64,000 nucleotides of DNA from Pseudomonas sp. GGS8 (GCF_024168645.1 NZ_JALJWF010000001.1:5583501-5647500); one strand, 5' to 3'; counted from the stretch's first letter, positions 36,828-48,226 are shown. Program-made: numbers and translations. Notes: generated by a model not told the origin, from the letters alone.

Positions 36828-37280
36828 TCAGGCCTGTTTGTACCCGCGCACTTCATCCACGCCACGGTTGGCCAGTTGGTCGGCACGCTCGTTGCCATGA
36901 TGGCCGATGTGCCCGCGCACCCATTTCCAGGTGACGTTGTGGCGGTTGACCTGCTCGTCGAGCAGTTTCCACAGGTCGGCGTTTTTCACCGGCTCTTTCG
37001 CTGCGGTTTTCCAGCCGCGTTTCTTCCAGTTGGCCATCCACTCGTTGATGCCTTTCATCACGTACTGGGAGTCGGTCACCAGCAATACGTCGCAGGAACG
37101 CTTGAGTTCTTCCAGGCCGCGGATTGCGCCCATCAATTCCATACGGTTGTTGGTGGTGTTGGCTTCGCCGCCCCAGAGTTCTTTTTCAACGCCCTTGCAT
37201 ACCAGCAACGCGCCCCAGCCGCCTGGGCCAGGATTGCCCTTGCAGGCGCCATCGGTGAAGAGTTCTACGCTATCGCTCAT
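36828..37280 (-). CDS. rnhA: Ribonuclease HI
   Basis: 150 residues. The catalytic acidic set is visible: Asp in [16 protein letters not shown], Glu in [10 protein letters not shown], Asp in [11 protein letters not shown], and the last Asp in [10 protein letters not shown], with the handle region WKKRGWK. It degrades the RNA strand of RNA-DNA hybrids. It lies 76 bases downstream of the methyltransferase gene on the same strand. Confidence 0.97.
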   Translation of the reverse strand: MSDSVELFTDGACKGNPGPGGWGALLVCKGVEKELWGGEANTTNNRMELMGAIRGLEELKRSCDVLLVTDSQYVMKGINEWMANWKKRGWKTAAKEPVKNADLWKLLDEQVNRHNVTWKWVRGHIGHHGNERADQLANRGVDEVRGYKQA

Positions 37281-37356
37281 GCCAATCTATCCAGAAAATG
37301 CGCTGGCTCGCCGATCGGTGACCGACGATACCCGGCCGGGAATATAAAAAAGTGTA

Positions 37357-38115
37357 TTACGGTTCGATGTGACGACGGTTGACCTTGGCCATCGGCAACG
37401 GAATCAGCTTGCCCATCGGTTCGCGCCGTACTTGACGCACTGGCCGCAGCCCCACCACGATCTTGCGCGCGACCAATAAATAGAAGCCGCCACCCGACAA
37501 TTGCCAGTCACCGGCCTTGCGCTCCCAACCGGCCAGACGGGCCTGCCAGGCAGGTGACGCAAGCGGCGGACGATAGCACCCGAAGCGGCGTTTCTCCAGC
37601 GCAAAGCCCAGCAGGTTCAGCCAGTCGCTGACCCGCGACGGCGAAATGCAGCGCGCCCTGCGCAAGGCGTCATGGGCGAACACATGACGCAGGCCCCAAC
37701 TGCTCCAGGGGTTAATCCCGATAATCAGCAGATGCCCGCCGGGGCGCACGCTGCTCGCGGCTTCGCGCAGCAGGCCGTGGGGCGACAAGCAGAAATCCAG
37801 CCCATGCTGCAACACCACCACATCGGCAGCATGCTCGCTCAAGGGCCAGGCCTGCTCTTCACAGACGATCTCGACCCCCGGCAACGGCGCACCGAGTCGC
37901 ACATTTCGCTGCACCTGCGGCGCCGACGGTGGCGTCTGCGCCGAAGGGCCGTAATGCACCAGATAGCCACCGAAGAAGCGCCCCAACTCGTCTTCGAGCA
38001 TGCGTCGTTCTTCGTCCAGCAAAAATTGCCCGATGGGGCCGGACAGCCAATCACGGGCCGCGCTGATCAATGCCAGCCAGTCAGGATCAGCCTGAGCGAA
38101 CGCTTTATCGGTCAT
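37357..38115 (-). CDS. SAM-dependent methyltransferase (class I-like)
   Basis: 252 residues. The core shows [43 protein letters not shown] in the post-I to motif III region of a Methyltransf_11-like fold. Motif I glycine loop is weak, so the enzyme may be diverged. The start at 38115 ([13 protein letters not shown]) is preferred over one 12 bases upstream. It is transcribed divergently from gloB, 65 bases away. The substrate is unknown. Confidence 0.75.
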   Translation of the reverse strand: MTDKAFAQADPDWLALISAARDWLSGPIGQFLLDEERRMLEDELGRFFGGYLVHYGPSAQTPPSAPQVQRNVRLGAPLPGVEIVCEEQAWPLSEHAADVVVLQHGLDFCLSPHGLLREAASSVRPGGHLLIIGINPWSSWGLRHVFAHDALRRARCISPSRVSDWLNLLGFALEKRRFGCYRPPLASPAWQARLAGWERKAGDWQLSGGGFYLLVARKIVVGLRPVRQVRREPMGKLIPLPMAKVNRRHIEP

Positions 38116-38180
38116 TGCATTCTCCAACGCGCCAGGAAGCTCTAAGATGCGCCAATGTTTTCCGCTTGGCGAATCCGACG

Positions 38181-38948
38181 ATGATACAGATCAGTGCCCT
38201 GCCCGCCTTCACCGACAACTACATCTGGTTGTTACAAGATCACAGCACCCGGCGCTGCGCCGTGGTCGATCCGGGCGATGCCGCGCCAGTACAGGCATGG
38301 CTCGCGGCGCACCCGGGTTGGGTGTTAAGCGATATTCTGATCACTCATCACCATCATGACCATGTCGGCGGCGTCGAGCGGCTGAAAAAAGCGACAGACG
38401 CGACCGTCTACGGCCCGGCCAGCGAGACCATCCCGGCACGGGACGTGGCCCTCAAGGACAACGACCGTATCAACGTGCTGGGCTGGGACTTCGATGTCAT
38501 CAAAGTACCGGGCCATACCCTCGGGCACATTGCCTACTATCACCACGGTCATTTATTTTGCGGCGACACCCTGTTCGCCGCCGGTTGCGGACGCTTGTTC
38601 GAAGGTACACCCGAGCAAATGCATCACTCGCTGAGCCGCCTCGCGGCGCTTCCCGAAGACACGCTGGTCTACTGCACCCACGAATACACCCTGAGCAATC
38701 TGAAGTTTGCCGTGGCGGTCGAACCGGGCAACCCCGACACCCTTGAACGTCTGGCCAAAGTGACCCGTCAACGGGAAGCCGGAATCATGACGCTACCTTC
38801 GACCCTGGCGCTGGAAAAACTCACCAATCCGTTTTTGCGTACCGGCGAAACATCCGTTAAAGAAAAAGTGGACGAACGGAATGGAACCGAAAACCGGGCG
38901 CCGAGTGCGGTCTTTGCTGCATTGCGAGCTTGGAAAGATACGTTCTAA
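38181..38948 (+). CDS. gloB: Hydroxyacylglutathione hydrolase (glyoxalase II)
   Basis: 255 residues, standard length. The binuclear metal motif [10 protein letters not shown] is near residue 53, [11 protein letters not shown] and [17 protein letters not shown] follow, and the substrate-binding C-terminal helix ends near RAWKDTF. It hydrolyses S-lactoylglutathione to lactate and glutathione. The start at 38181 ([10 protein letters not shown]) matches the family; a longer frame overlaps the divergent gene. Confidence 0.95.
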   Translation: MIQISALPAFTDNYIWLLQDHSTRRCAVVDPGDAAPVQAWLAAHPGWVLSDILITHHHHDHVGGVERLKKATDATVYGPASETIPARDVALKDNDRINVLGWDFDVIKVPGHTLGHIAYYHHGHLFCGDTLFAAGCGRLFEGTPEQMHHSLSRLAALPEDTLVYCTHEYTLSNLKFAVAVEPGNPDTLERLAKVTRQREAGIMTLPSTLALEKLTNPFLRTGETSVKEKVDERNGTENRAPSAVFAALRAWKDTF

Positions 38949-39047
38949 GCAGCCTGCGCGGTGGTACAAAAATTCTGAATGGTTGACCGCAGAGGGTGTG
39001 CTTTCTAGAATCGCCCGACATTTTCGCCCGGAACTTACTTCCAGCCA

Positions 39048-40502
39048 ATGTCGTCACCTATTCGTAAAGCCATCAATTCAGACGCATTGACCCGCTTGGC
39101 TCAAGCCATCGCGGTGGCTGTGTCCGCGACTTTGGCGGGCTGTTCAAGCCATGTGCCACAGACTGACGCGACACACACACCGAATATCGCCGCGCGAGCC
39201 AAGCAAAAACCGATCTGGCTCAGCGAAAAACCAACACCGCAAGTTCCCCAGGACGTCTGGGAGCGCATGCGCCAGGGCTTCCAGTTGCAGGACAACCTGG
39301 GTGTCAACCCGCGCATCGAGCAACAACGCCTGTGGTTCGCCAGTAACCCGTCCTTCCTCGAAAACGCCGGCGAACGCGGCAGCCTCTATATTCACTACAT
39401 CGTCGAACGCCTTGAAGAGCGCAACATGCCGCTGGAACTGGCGCTGTTGCCGGTGATTGAAAGCGCCTACAACCCGATGGCCTATTCCCGGGCCGATGCG
39501 GTGGGTCTTTGGCAATTCATTCCTTCCACCGGGCGTTACTTCAACCTGCGTCAAACCCGTTTCTATGATGGCCGTCGCGATATCACCGCCTCAACCACCG
39601 CGGCCATGGATTACCTGACCCGCCTGCACGACATGTTCAACGGTGACTGGCTGCTGGCCCTGGCGGCCTACAACGCCGGCGAAGGCACAGTCAGCCGGGC
39701 GATCGAGCGCAATGAGAAGCTCGGTCTTCCAACCGACTACTGGAACCTGCCGCTGCCAGCGGAAACCCAGGCCTACGTGCCGAAGCTGCTGGCCTTGTCG
39801 CAAGTGGTTCTGGCGCCTGAAGCCTATGGCGTGAACCTCAAGACGATCGCCAACGAACCGTACTTCCAGGTCGTCGAAATCAACCAGCGCATGGACCTGT
39901 CCAAGGTTGCCGCGGTGGCCAATATCGACGAAGACGAGCTGTTCCAGCTCAACCCGGCCTTCAAGCAACGCACCACCATCGACGGCCCCCAGCATCTGCT
40001 GGTGCCGACGTCCAAGGCGCAACTGCTGACCGCCAGCCTGTCGACCATGCGTCCTGAGGAGCTGATCAGCCAGCGGCCACTCAAGCCCGTGTTCGAAGGT
40101 GCCGACGACAGCGAAATCGCCAGCATCAAGCGCGCTTACCGGGTCAAACGCGGCGAAAATCTCGCCTCCATTGCCAAGGCCAACAAGGTCGACGTCAAGG
40201 ACCTGCAACGCTGGAACAAGCTGAACGGCAAGAACCTCAAGGTCGGCCAGACCCTGGTGATGCAAGTCGCCACCAAGCGCAGTTCCGGGCGCGTCAACAC
40301 CGTGGTGGCGGCGAACAGCAAAACCGGCAGCAAGGCAGACAAACATAAGCCGCAAACCCAGTACAAGGTCCAGCAAGGCGACTCGTTGTACATGGTTGCC
40401 AAGCGCTTCAATGTCGAAATGCAACACCTCAAGCGCTGGAACCCTCGGGTTGGCCAGGCGCTGAAGCCGGGGCAGATGCTGACGGTTGCTTCGCCACATT
40501 AA
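39048..40502 (+). CDS. mltD: Membrane-bound lytic murein transglycosylase D (lipoprotein)
   Basis: 484 residues. The lipobox ATLAGC puts the acylated cysteine at 32. The SLT domain holds the catalytic Glu138 (LPVIESAYNP), AVGLWQFIPSTGRYF and ALAAYNAGEGTV. Two LysM repeats lie at about 363-405 (YRVKRGENLASIAK) and 437-482 (YKVQQGDSLYMVAK). It cleaves peptidoglycan at the outer membrane inner leaflet. A short terminator follows directly. Confidence 0.95.
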   Translation: MSSPIRKAINSDALTRLAQAIAVAVSATLAGCSSHVPQTDATHTPNIAARAKQKPIWLSEKPTPQVPQDVWERMRQGFQLQDNLGVNPRIEQQRLWFASNPSFLENAGERGSLYIHYIVERLEERNMPLELALLPVIESAYNPMAYSRADAVGLWQFIPSTGRYFNLRQTRFYDGRRDITASTTAAMDYLTRLHDMFNGDWLLALAAYNAGEGTVSRAIERNEKLGLPTDYWNLPLPAETQAYVPKLLALSQVVLAPEAYGVNLKTIANEPYFQVVEINQRMDLSKVAAVANIDEDELFQLNPAFKQRTTIDGPQHLLVPTSKAQLLTASLSTMRPEELISQRPLKPVFEGADDSEIASIKRAYRVKRGENLASIAKANKVDVKDLQRWNKLNGKNLKVGQTLVMQVATKRSSGRVNTVVAANSKTGSKADKHKPQTQYKVQQGDSLYMVAKRFNVEMQHLKRWNPRVGQALKPGQMLTVASPH

Positions 40503-40509
40503 ACAGCAC

Positions 40510-40528
40510 GCCCCGTCGAGGGGCTTTT
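40510..40528 (+). terminator. Intrinsic terminator of mltD
   Basis: GCCCC-GTCGA-GGGGC followed by TTTT, starting 7 bases after the mltD stop. The short but GC-only stem with an immediate T-run is a standard intrinsic terminator. Confidence 0.75.
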
Positions 40529-40694
40529 GTGGGGAGGGAGCTTGCTGTGGCGAGGGGCTTGCTGTGGCGAGGGGGCTTGCCCCCGTTGGGGCGCGAAGCG
40601 GCCCCGGCATTTTCTACCGCATCGGCAGGATTTACGACTGCTACGCAGCCGAACGGGGGGCAAGCCCCCTCGCCACAGCAAGCTCCCTCTCCAC
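40529..40694. repeat. Nested palindromic repeat, GTGGCGAGGGGGCTTG family, copy 4
   Basis: Three successive left arms (at 40529, 40547 and 40564) face matching right arms (ending 40676 and 40694), so the element is an inverted repeat within an inverted repeat. The inner unit is the usual doublet; the outer unit is the variant GTGGGGAGGGAGCTTGCTGT. It takes up half of the 320-base gap before the binding-protein operon; the rest (40695-40822) should hold that operon's promoter, but none is clear. Confidence 0.8.
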
Positions 40695-40822
40695 AGATTC
40701 TGCGATCCGCCAGACCATCACCTCACAATTAACAACGCATTAAGCCCCCGTCTTTTTCCTGTCGATACAAGCTGTTACTGTACGGCCCACAAAGCCCAAG
40801 CCGCCTGGATCGGATCTCTGAC

Positions 40823-42655
40823 TTGAAGCGTCCCCTCCTCCTGCTCCTGATCAGCCTGGCCTTGAGCTCCCCAGCAAGCGCGACGATCAGCGAAAGCCAC
40901 GGTTATGCGCAGTTCGGCACGCTCAAGTACCCGGCCAGATTTACCCACTTTGACTGGGTCAACCCGCAAGCGCCCAAGGGCGGTACGTTGCGGGTGATGG
41001 CGTTTGGCACCTTCGATACGCTCAATCCTTACACCCTCAAAGGTTCGAGTCCGGTTTCCACGGCGAATTTCCTGCAATACGGCATCAACGAACTCAACGA
41101 ACCGCTGATGGTCGGCACCGGCCAATACGCGCCGTCCGGCGATGAGCCGACGTCCAGTTATGGCCTGATCGCCCAATCGGTGGAATACAGCGAGGACCGC
41201 AGCTGGGTGGTGTTCAACCTGCGCCCCGAAGCGCGTTTCCACGATGGCACGCCAATCACCGCCTACGATGTCGCGTTTTCTTATCGTCTGCTGCTCAAGG
41301 AAGGTCATCCGCAATACCGCACCAACCTTCAGGAGGTGTCGCGGGTCGACATCCTCAACCCGCAGCGCATTCGTTTCGTCTTCAAACGCTCCGGTAATCC
41401 GTTGCTGATCCTGCGCCTGGGCGAGTTGCCGGTGTTGCCCCAGCATTACTGGAAAGATCGCGACTTCAAGGCCACCACCTTCGAGCCGCCATTGGGCAGC
41501 GGGCCGTATCGCATCACCTCGGTAACCCCCGGGCGGCAGATCGTCTTCGAACGGGTCAAGGATTACTGGGGCAAGGATTTGCCGGTCAATCGCGGCAAGT
41601 ACAACGTCGATCGTATGGAAGTCGAGTTCTACCGTGACAGCGACGTGGCCTTCGAAGCGTTCAAGGCCGGCGAGTTCGACATCTACATCGAGCATCAGGC
41701 GAAGAACTGGGACAATGGCTACGACTTCCCGGCCGTGCGCCGTGGCGAGGTGATCAAGGCGCAGATCCCGCACCAGATCCCGACCCAGAGTCAGGGCCTG
41801 TTCATGAACACTCGGCGGCCGACCTTCGCCGAGATCAAGGTCCGTGAAGCGCTGGGGCTGATGTTCGATTTCGAGTGGACCAACCGCGCGCTGTTCAGCG
41901 GCGCCTACACACGCGCCATGAGTTATTACCCCAACAGCGAGTTCTCTGCCACCGGACTGCCGGTCGGTCGCGAGTGGCTGTTGCTCAAGCCCTATCGCGA
42001 TCAGTTGCCCGCCAAGCTGCTCACCGAGCCGTTCAGCCTGCCGCAGACCGAAGGCCGCGGCATTCCCCGGGAAACCCTGCGCAAGGCCTTGAGCCTGCTC
42101 GCCGAAGCCGGCTGGAAGCTCAATGGCCAGCGGCTACAGAACAGCATCGGCCAACCGTTACGCTTCGAGATCCTGCTGGTCAACCCGAACCTGGAACGGA
42201 TCCTTCAGCCTTACGTCGAGAACCTCGCCAGCATCGGCATCGACGCACGGCTGCGCACGGTCGATCGCGCCCAGTACAAACAGCGCCTCGATCAATTCGA
42301 TTTCGACATGATCCTGATGACCCTCAACCAGACCCTCAGTCCGGGCCTGGAGCAATGGCAGTACTTCCACTCCAGCCAGGTCGGGATCAAGGGCAGCAAA
42401 AACTACGCAGGCATCGCCGACCCCGTGGTCGACCATTTGCTCGAACAACTGCTCGGCGCCAAGACCCGGGATGAACAAGTCGCCGCTGGCAGGGCGCTGG
42501 ACCGGGTGCTGCTATGGCAGCACTACATCATTCCCAACTGGTACCTCAATTATCACCGTTTGGCCTACCGCAACCGGTTCGCCTTCGTCACCACGCCGCC
42601 CTACACCCTGGGCCTGAGCGCGTGGTGGCTGAAATCTTCGGAGAAAGATCAATGA
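40823..42655 (+). CDS. nppA1: ABC transporter periplasmic solute-binding protein (peptide/nucleoside-peptide type), first of two
   Basis: 610 residues. A signal peptide (KRPLLLLLISLALSSPASA) is followed by an SBP family 5 fold with PKGGTLRVMAFGTFDTLNPY and [21 protein letters not shown]. This is the long YejA-like branch. The start is a TTG, since no ATG fits before the signal peptide, and GGATCGGAT precedes it. Two tandem binding proteins plus two permeases and a double ATPase match the NppA1A2BCD transporter of P. aeruginosa, which takes up peptidyl-nucleoside antibiotics and peptides. It overlaps the next gene by 4 bases. Confidence 0.88.
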   Translation: MKRPLLLLLISLALSSPASATISESHGYAQFGTLKYPARFTHFDWVNPQAPKGGTLRVMAFGTFDTLNPYTLKGSSPVSTANFLQYGINELNEPLMVGTGQYAPSGDEPTSSYGLIAQSVEYSEDRSWVVFNLRPEARFHDGTPITAYDVAFSYRLLLKEGHPQYRTNLQEVSRVDILNPQRIRFVFKRSGNPLLILRLGELPVLPQHYWKDRDFKATTFEPPLGSGPYRITSVTPGRQIVFERVKDYWGKDLPVNRGKYNVDRMEVEFYRDSDVAFEAFKAGEFDIYIEHQAKNWDNGYDFPAVRRGEVIKAQIPHQIPTQSQGLFMNTRRPTFAEIKVREALGLMFDFEWTNRALFSGAYTRAMSYYPNSEFSATGLPVGREWLLLKPYRDQLPAKLLTEPFSLPQTEGRGIPRETLRKALSLLAEAGWKLNGQRLQNSIGQPLRFEILLVNPNLERILQPYVENLASIGIDARLRTVDRAQYKQRLDQFDFDMILMTLNQTLSPGLEQWQYFHSSQVGIKGSKNYAGIADPVVDHLLEQLLGAKTRDEQVAAGRALDRVLLWQHYIIPNWYLNYHRLAYRNRFAFVTTPPYTLGLSAWWLKSSEKDQ

Positions 42656-44493
42656 ACCTCGTACGCGCCCTGCTCTTGCAGGCCAGCGGTCTGTTGTTCG
42701 CCGGGCTGGCCTGCGCCGCCCCACAACATGCCCTGACCCTGTACAACGAGCCGCCGAAATACCCGGCCGACTTCAAACACTTCGATTACGTAAACCCCGA
42801 CGCGCCCAAGGGCGGGATCTTTCGTCAGGCCGGGTTCGGTGGCTTCGACAGCCTTAATCCATTCATCAGCAAAGGCGTGCCGGCCGACGACATCGGCATG
42901 ATCTACGACACCCTGACCAAACAGGGTCTCGATGAGCCGTTCACTCAATATGGCTTGATCGCCGGCAAAATCGAAAAAGCCCCGGACAACACCTGGGTGC
43001 GTTTCTACCTGCGCCCCGAAGCACGCTTCCACGATGGCCACCCCGTGCGTGCCGAAGACGTGGTGTTCAGCTTCCAGACCCTGATCAAGGACGGTGCCCC
43101 GCTCTACCGCGGCTATTACAGCGACGTGGAAGAAGCGATCGCCGAAAACCCGCTCACCGTGCTGTTCAAGTTCAAGCACAACAATAACCGCGAACTGCCG
43201 CTGATTCTCGGCCAGCTGCCGGTACTGCCCAAGCATTGGTGGGCCAGCCGCGACTTCAACAAGGGCAACCTCGAGCTGCCGCTGGGCAGCGGCCCGTACA
43301 AAGTCACCGAAGTGAAGGCCGGGCGCTCCGTGCGATATGAACGGGTCAAGGACTATTGGGGCAAGGACCTGCCGGTCAATCGCGGGTTCTACAACTTCGA
43401 CGTGATGACCACTGACTATTACCGCGACAACACCGTCGCACTGGAGGCGCTCAAGGCCGGTCAGTTCGACTACTGGCTGGAAATGGCCGCGAAAAACTGG
43501 GCCAAGGCCTATAACATCCCGGCGGTGACCGAAGGTCGACTGATCAAGGAAGAGATCCCCAACGGCAACCCCACCGGCATGCAAGGCTTCGTGTTCAACC
43601 TGCGCCGTCCGGTGTTCCAGGATGTGCGCGTGCGGCAGGCGCTGACCCTGTTGCTGGACTTCGAATGGACCAACAAGCAACTGTTCAACGGCGCCTACGT
43701 GCGCACCCGCAGTTACTTCGAAAACTCGGAAATGGCCGCCACCGGTTTGCCGGACGCCGATCAACTGGCGATCCTCGACCCGTTCCGCGGCAAGATTCCC
43801 GAGCAAGTATTCAGCGAGGCGTTCCAGAACCCGCTGACCGACGCCAGTGGCATGATCCGCACCCAGCAACGCAAAGCCTATCAACTGCTGCAAGAGGCCG
43901 GCTGGCGGATCGTCGACGACAAAATGGTCGACGCCAACGGCAAACCGGTGACCCTCGAATTCCTGCTGGCCCAGACCGAGTTCGAACGGGTACTGCTGCC
44001 GTTCAAGCGCAACCTCAGCGATCTGGGCATCGACCTGGTGATCCGTCGAGTCGACGTCTCGCAATACATCAACCGCGTACGCTCCCGGGACTTCGACATG
44101 ATCGTCGGCAGCTTCCCGCAATCCAACTCGCCGGGTAACGAACAGCGTGAGTTCTGGATGACCGCCGCCGCCGACAAACCCGGCAGTCGCAACTCCATGG
44201 GCCTGAAAGACCCGGTGGTGGACCAACTGGTCGAGCAACTGATCAACGCCGATTCGCGCAAAAGCCTGGTGGCCCACGCCCGAGCGCTGGACCGGGTGCT
44301 GCAATGGGGCTATTACGTGATCCCCAACTGGCACATCAAGACCTGGCGCGTGGCGTACTGGAACCACATCGGTCACCCGAAGGTTTCGCCCAAGTATGAC
44401 ATCGGCATCAACACCTGGTGGGTCAAGCCCGACGCGACACCTGCGATAGAAGTCGAAACCAAACTGCAAGCTGACCCTGCGGGCACGGAGTAA
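42652..44493 (+). CDS. nppA2: ABC transporter periplasmic solute-binding protein, second of two
   Basis: 613 residues, clearly paralogous to the gene before it (shared [27 protein letters not shown] and FEWTN segments). The signal peptide is [22 protein letters not shown]. The ATGA overlap with the first binding protein indicates coupled translation. The two copies have diverged enough that they may serve different ligands with one membrane complex. Confidence 0.88.
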   Translation: MNLVRALLLQASGLLFAGLACAAPQHALTLYNEPPKYPADFKHFDYVNPDAPKGGIFRQAGFGGFDSLNPFISKGVPADDIGMIYDTLTKQGLDEPFTQYGLIAGKIEKAPDNTWVRFYLRPEARFHDGHPVRAEDVVFSFQTLIKDGAPLYRGYYSDVEEAIAENPLTVLFKFKHNNNRELPLILGQLPVLPKHWWASRDFNKGNLELPLGSGPYKVTEVKAGRSVRYERVKDYWGKDLPVNRGFYNFDVMTTDYYRDNTVALEALKAGQFDYWLEMAAKNWAKAYNIPAVTEGRLIKEEIPNGNPTGMQGFVFNLRRPVFQDVRVRQALTLLLDFEWTNKQLFNGAYVRTRSYFENSEMAATGLPDADQLAILDPFRGKIPEQVFSEAFQNPLTDASGMIRTQQRKAYQLLQEAGWRIVDDKMVDANGKPVTLEFLLAQTEFERVLLPFKRNLSDLGIDLVIRRVDVSQYINRVRSRDFDMIVGSFPQSNSPGNEQREFWMTAAADKPGSRNSMGLKDPVVDQLVEQLINADSRKSLVAHARALDRVLQWGYYVIPNWHIKTWRVAYWNHIGHPKVSPKYDIGINTWWVKPDATPAIEVETKLQADPAGTE

Positions 44494-44497
44494 TCAG

Positions 44498-45571
44498 ATG
44501 CTGGCGTATATTTTTCGGCGACTGCTGCTGATCATCCCGACCCTGCTCGGCATTCTGCTGATCAACTTTTTGATCATCCAGGCTGCCCCCGGTGGGCCAG
44601 TGGAACAGATGATCGCCAAGCTCGAAGGCTTCGAAGGCGCCACCAGCCGCATTGCCGGCGGCGGAGCCGAAGTGTCGGTGGCCGGCTCGGCCTATCGTGG
44701 GGCGCAAGGCCTGGACCCGGCGCTGGTCAAGGAAATCGAGCACATGTACGGCTTCGACAAATCGGCGCCGGAACGCTTGTGGATCATGATCAAGAACTAC
44801 GCCACCCTGGATTTCGGCGACAGCTTCTTCCGCGACGCCAAGGTCATCGACCTGATCAAGGAAAAGATGCCGGTGTCGATCTCCCTCGGGCTGTGGAGCA
44901 CGCTGATCATGTACCTGGTGTCGATCCCGCTGGGGATCGCCAAGGCGACGCGACACGGTAGCCACTTCGATGTGTGGACCAGTTCGGCGATCATTGTCGG
45001 CTACGCGATCCCGGCGTTCCTGTTCGCCATCCTGCTGATTGTGGTGTTCGCCGGCGGCAGCTATTTCGACTGGTTCCCGCTACGGGGCCTGACCTCGAAC
45101 AACTTTGATGAGCTCAGCATCGGCGGCAAGATCCTCGATTATTTCTGGCACCTGGCACTGCCGGTCACCGCCCTGGTGATCGGCCACTTCGCGACCATGA
45201 CGCTGCTGACCAAAAACAGCTTCCTCGACGAAATCAACAAGCAATACGTGGTCACCGCCAAAGCCAAGGGCCTGACCCGTCACCGTGTGCTCTACGGCCA
45301 TGTGTTTCGCAACGCCATGCTGTTGGTGATCGCCGGTTTCCCTTCAGCGCTCATCGGCATCTTCTTCACCGGCTCGTTGCTGGTGGAAGTGATCTTCTCC
45401 CTCGACGGCCTCGGCCTGATGAGCTTCGAAGCGGCGATCAACCGTGATTACCCGATCGTCTTCGGCACGCTGTTCATCTTCACTCTGCTGGGGTTGGTGG
45501 TGAAGCTGATCGGCGACCTCACGTACACCCTTGTCGATCCGCGCATCGACTTCGAAAGCCGGGAGCATTGA
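44498..45571 (+). CDS. nppB: ABC transporter permease, YejB-like
   Basis: 357 residues with an N-terminal membrane span ([20 protein letters not shown]), a long periplasmic insert (about 45-130) and five further spans. The ATPase-contact EAA loop is in [30 protein letters not shown]. It follows the second binding protein by 4 bases. Confidence 0.92.
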   Translation: MLAYIFRRLLLIIPTLLGILLINFLIIQAAPGGPVEQMIAKLEGFEGATSRIAGGGAEVSVAGSAYRGAQGLDPALVKEIEHMYGFDKSAPERLWIMIKNYATLDFGDSFFRDAKVIDLIKEKMPVSISLGLWSTLIMYLVSIPLGIAKATRHGSHFDVWTSSAIIVGYAIPAFLFAILLIVVFAGGSYFDWFPLRGLTSNNFDELSIGGKILDYFWHLALPVTALVIGHFATMTLLTKNSFLDEINKQYVVTAKAKGLTRHRVLYGHVFRNAMLLVIAGFPSALIGIFFTGSLLVEVIFSLDGLGLMSFEAAINRDYPIVFGTLFIFTLLGLVVKLIGDLTYTLVDPRIDFESREH

Positions 45572-45572
45572 G

Positions 45573-46592
45573 ATGAACCTGTCCCCTCTCAATCGCCGAC
45601 GTTTCGAACTGTTCAAGGCCAACAAACGTGGCTGGTGGTCGTTGTGGCTGTTTCTGATTCTGTTCGGCGCAAGCCTCGGTGCCGAACTGATCGCCAACGA
45701 CAAACCGTTGGTGGTGCATTACGACAACGCCTGGTATTTCCCGGCGCTCAAGCGCTATCCGGAAACCGCGTTCGGCGGCGAATTCCCGCTGGAAGCGAAC
45801 TACAAGAGCCCGTACATCCGCGAATTGCTCAAGGCCAAGGACGCCTGGGTCGTATGGGCGCCGATCCCCTACAGCTACCAGAGCATCAACTACGACCTGA
45901 AAGTCCCGGCTCCCGCACCACCGTCCGCCGACAACCTGCTGGGCACCGACGACCAGGGCCGTGATGTGCTGGCCCGGGTGATTTACGGTTTCCGGATTTC
46001 GGTGCTGTTCGCTCTGACGCTGACCATCCTCAGCTCGATCATCGGTGTGATCGCCGGCGCCTTGCAGGGTTTCTATGGCGGCTGGGTCGACCTGGCCGGG
46101 CAGCGTTTCCTGGAGATCTGGTCCGGGCTGCCGGTGCTGTATCTGTTGATCATCCTCGCCAGTTTCGTGCAGCCGAACTTCTGGTGGCTGCTGGGGATCA
46201 TGTTGCTGTTCTCGTGGATGAGCCTGGTGGATGTGGTGCGCGCCGAGTTCCTGCGCGGGCGAAATCTGGAATACGTGCGCGCGGCCCGGGCGCTCGGCAT
46301 GCAGAATGGTGCGATCATGTTCCGCCACATTTTGCCCAACGCCATGGTCTCGACCATGACCTTCATGCCGTTCATCCTGACCGGCGCCATCGGCACGTTG
46401 ACCGCTCTCGACTTCCTGGGCTTCGGTTTGCCGCCAGGCGCGCCGTCCCTGGGTGAACTGGTGGCGCAGGGCAAATCCAACCTGCAAGCACCGTGGCTCG
46501 GCATGAGCGCGTTTGCGGTGCTGGCATTGATGTTGAGTTTGCTGGTGTTCATCGGCGAGTCCGCTCGCGATGCCTTCGACCCGAGGAAGTGA
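45573..46592 (+). CDS. nppC: ABC transporter permease, YejE-like
   Basis: 339 residues. The long periplasmic insert after TM1 (about 40-135, with LLGTDDQGRDVLARVIYG) and EAA loop (EYVRAARALGMQNGAIMFRHILPNA) mark the second permease of dipeptide/YejE type. It starts 1 base after the stop of the first permease. Confidence 0.92.
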   Translation: MNLSPLNRRRFELFKANKRGWWSLWLFLILFGASLGAELIANDKPLVVHYDNAWYFPALKRYPETAFGGEFPLEANYKSPYIRELLKAKDAWVVWAPIPYSYQSINYDLKVPAPAPPSADNLLGTDDQGRDVLARVIYGFRISVLFALTLTILSSIIGVIAGALQGFYGGWVDLAGQRFLEIWSGLPVLYLLIILASFVQPNFWWLLGIMLLFSWMSLVDVVRAEFLRGRNLEYVRAARALGMQNGAIMFRHILPNAMVSTMTFMPFILTGAIGTLTALDFLGFGLPPGAPSLGELVAQGKSNLQAPWLGMSAFAVLALMLSLLVFIGESARDAFDPRK

Positions 46593-46593
46593 A

Positions 46594-48204
46594 ATGAATC
46601 AGGACAATCTGATCGAAGTGCGCGACCTGGCCGTCGAATTTGTCGTTGGCGAGCACGTTCAACGGGTGGTCGAAGGCGTCAGCTTCGACATCAAGCGTGG
46701 CGAAACCCTGGCGCTGGTGGGTGAAAGCGGCTCCGGCAAATCGGTGACCGCCCACTCGATCCTGCGGCTGCTGCCCTACCCGCTGGCCCGGCATCCGTCC
46801 GGCACCATCACCTATTCCGACCGGAACCTGCTGGAGCTGAAAGAGAAAACCATTCGCCACATCCGCGGCAACCGGATTGCGATGATTTTTCAAGAGCCGA
46901 TGACCTCGCTCAATCCGCTGCACTCGATCGAGAAGCAGATCAACGAGGTATTGGGCATCCACAAGGGCCTGATCGGCAAAGTCGCGACCAAGCGCACGCT
47001 GGAACTGCTGGAGATGGTCGGCATCCCGGAACCCGAGAAGCGCCTCAAGGCCCTGCCCCACGAATTGTCCGGTGGCCAGCGCCAGCGGGTGATGATCGCC
47101 ATGGCCCTGGCCAACGAACCGGAACTGCTGATCGCCGACGAACCGACCACCGCGCTGGACGTGACCGTTCAGCTGAAAATCCTCGAATTGCTCAAGGAAT
47201 TACAGGCCCGCCTGGGCATGGCGTTGTTACTGATCAGTCACGATTTGAACCTCGTTCGAAGAATTGCGCATCGCGTATGTGTCATGCAGCGCGGTTGCAT
47301 CGTCGAACAGGCATCGTGCGAAGAATTGTTCCGCGCGCCGCAGCATCCGTATACCCGGGAACTGCTGGCAGCGGAGCCCAGCGGCAAGCCGGCGACCAAT
47401 CGGATTGGCCCGCCATTGCTGCAGGTCGAGGACCTGAAAGTCTGGTTCCCGATCAAGAAAGGCTTTCTGAAAAAGACCGTCGACCACATCAAAGCGGTGG
47501 ACGGCATCAATTTCAGCCTGCCCCAGGGTCAGACCCTGGGGATTGTAGGAGAAAGCGGTTCCGGCAAGTCGACGCTCGGTTTGGCGATTTTGCGGCTGAT
47601 CGGCAGCAAAGGTACGATCCGTTTTGAAGGCAAGCAGCTAGACTGCCTGACGCAACAACAGGTTCGGCCGCTGCGGCGGGAAATGCAGGTGGTGTTTCAG
47701 GACCCCTTCGGCAGCCTGAGCCCACGGATGTGTGTGAGCCAGATCGTCGGCGAAGGCCTGCGGATCCACAAGATGGGCACCGAGGCCGAGCAGGAACAAG
47801 CGATTATTGCGGCACTCAAGGAGGTAGGTCTGGACCCGGAAACCCGGCACCGCTACCCCCATGAATTTTCCGGTGGGCAGCGGCAGAGAATCGCCATTGC
47901 CCGGGCTTTAGTGCTAAAACCGGCGTTGATTCTGCTGGACGAGCCGACTTCGGCCCTCGACCGCACCGTGCAACGCCAAGTGGTGGAGCTGCTACGTTCA
48001 CTGCAAACCAAGTACAACCTGACGTATCTGTTTATCAGCCATGACCTGGCTGTCGTCAAAGCGCTCAGCCACCAGCTGATGGTGGTCAAGCATGGCCAAG
48101 TGGTCGAACAGGGAGACGCGCAAAGTATCTTTGCCGCCCCCCAACATCCGTATACACAGCAGTTGCTGGAAGCCGCTTTTCTGGCTCCAGCCACTGCGCA
48201 ATAA
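46594..48204 (+). CDS. nppD: ABC transporter ATPase with two nucleotide-binding domains, YejF-like
   Basis: 536 residues. There are two complete ATPase domains: Walker A GESGSGKS appears twice (near 43 and 320), with signatures [12 protein letters not shown] and [12 protein letters not shown] and Walker [13 protein letters not shown] and [12 protein letters not shown]. It powers the permease pair. The start at 46594 lies 1 base after the preceding stop. The fabI gene begins 22 bases downstream and may share the transcript. Confidence 0.93.
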   Translation: MNQDNLIEVRDLAVEFVVGEHVQRVVEGVSFDIKRGETLALVGESGSGKSVTAHSILRLLPYPLARHPSGTITYSDRNLLELKEKTIRHIRGNRIAMIFQEPMTSLNPLHSIEKQINEVLGIHKGLIGKVATKRTLELLEMVGIPEPEKRLKALPHELSGGQRQRVMIAMALANEPELLIADEPTTALDVTVQLKILELLKELQARLGMALLLISHDLNLVRRIAHRVCVMQRGCIVEQASCEELFRAPQHPYTRELLAAEPSGKPATNRIGPPLLQVEDLKVWFPIKKGFLKKTVDHIKAVDGINFSLPQGQTLGIVGESGSGKSTLGLAILRLIGSKGTIRFEGKQLDCLTQQQVRPLRREMQVVFQDPFGSLSPRMCVSQIVGEGLRIHKMGTEAEQEQAIIAALKEVGLDPETRHRYPHEFSGGQRQRIAIARALVLKPALILLDEPTSALDRTVQRQVVELLRSLQTKYNLTYLFISHDLAVVKALSHQLMVVKHGQVVEQGDAQSIFAAPQHPYTQQLLEAAFLAPATAQ

Positions 48205-48226
48205 ACCTGAAAGAGAGGAGCAACAC

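Noticed and set aside
42649..44469. A 606-codon open frame on the minus strand
   Set aside because: Antisense to the second binding-protein gene; no ribosome site or family.
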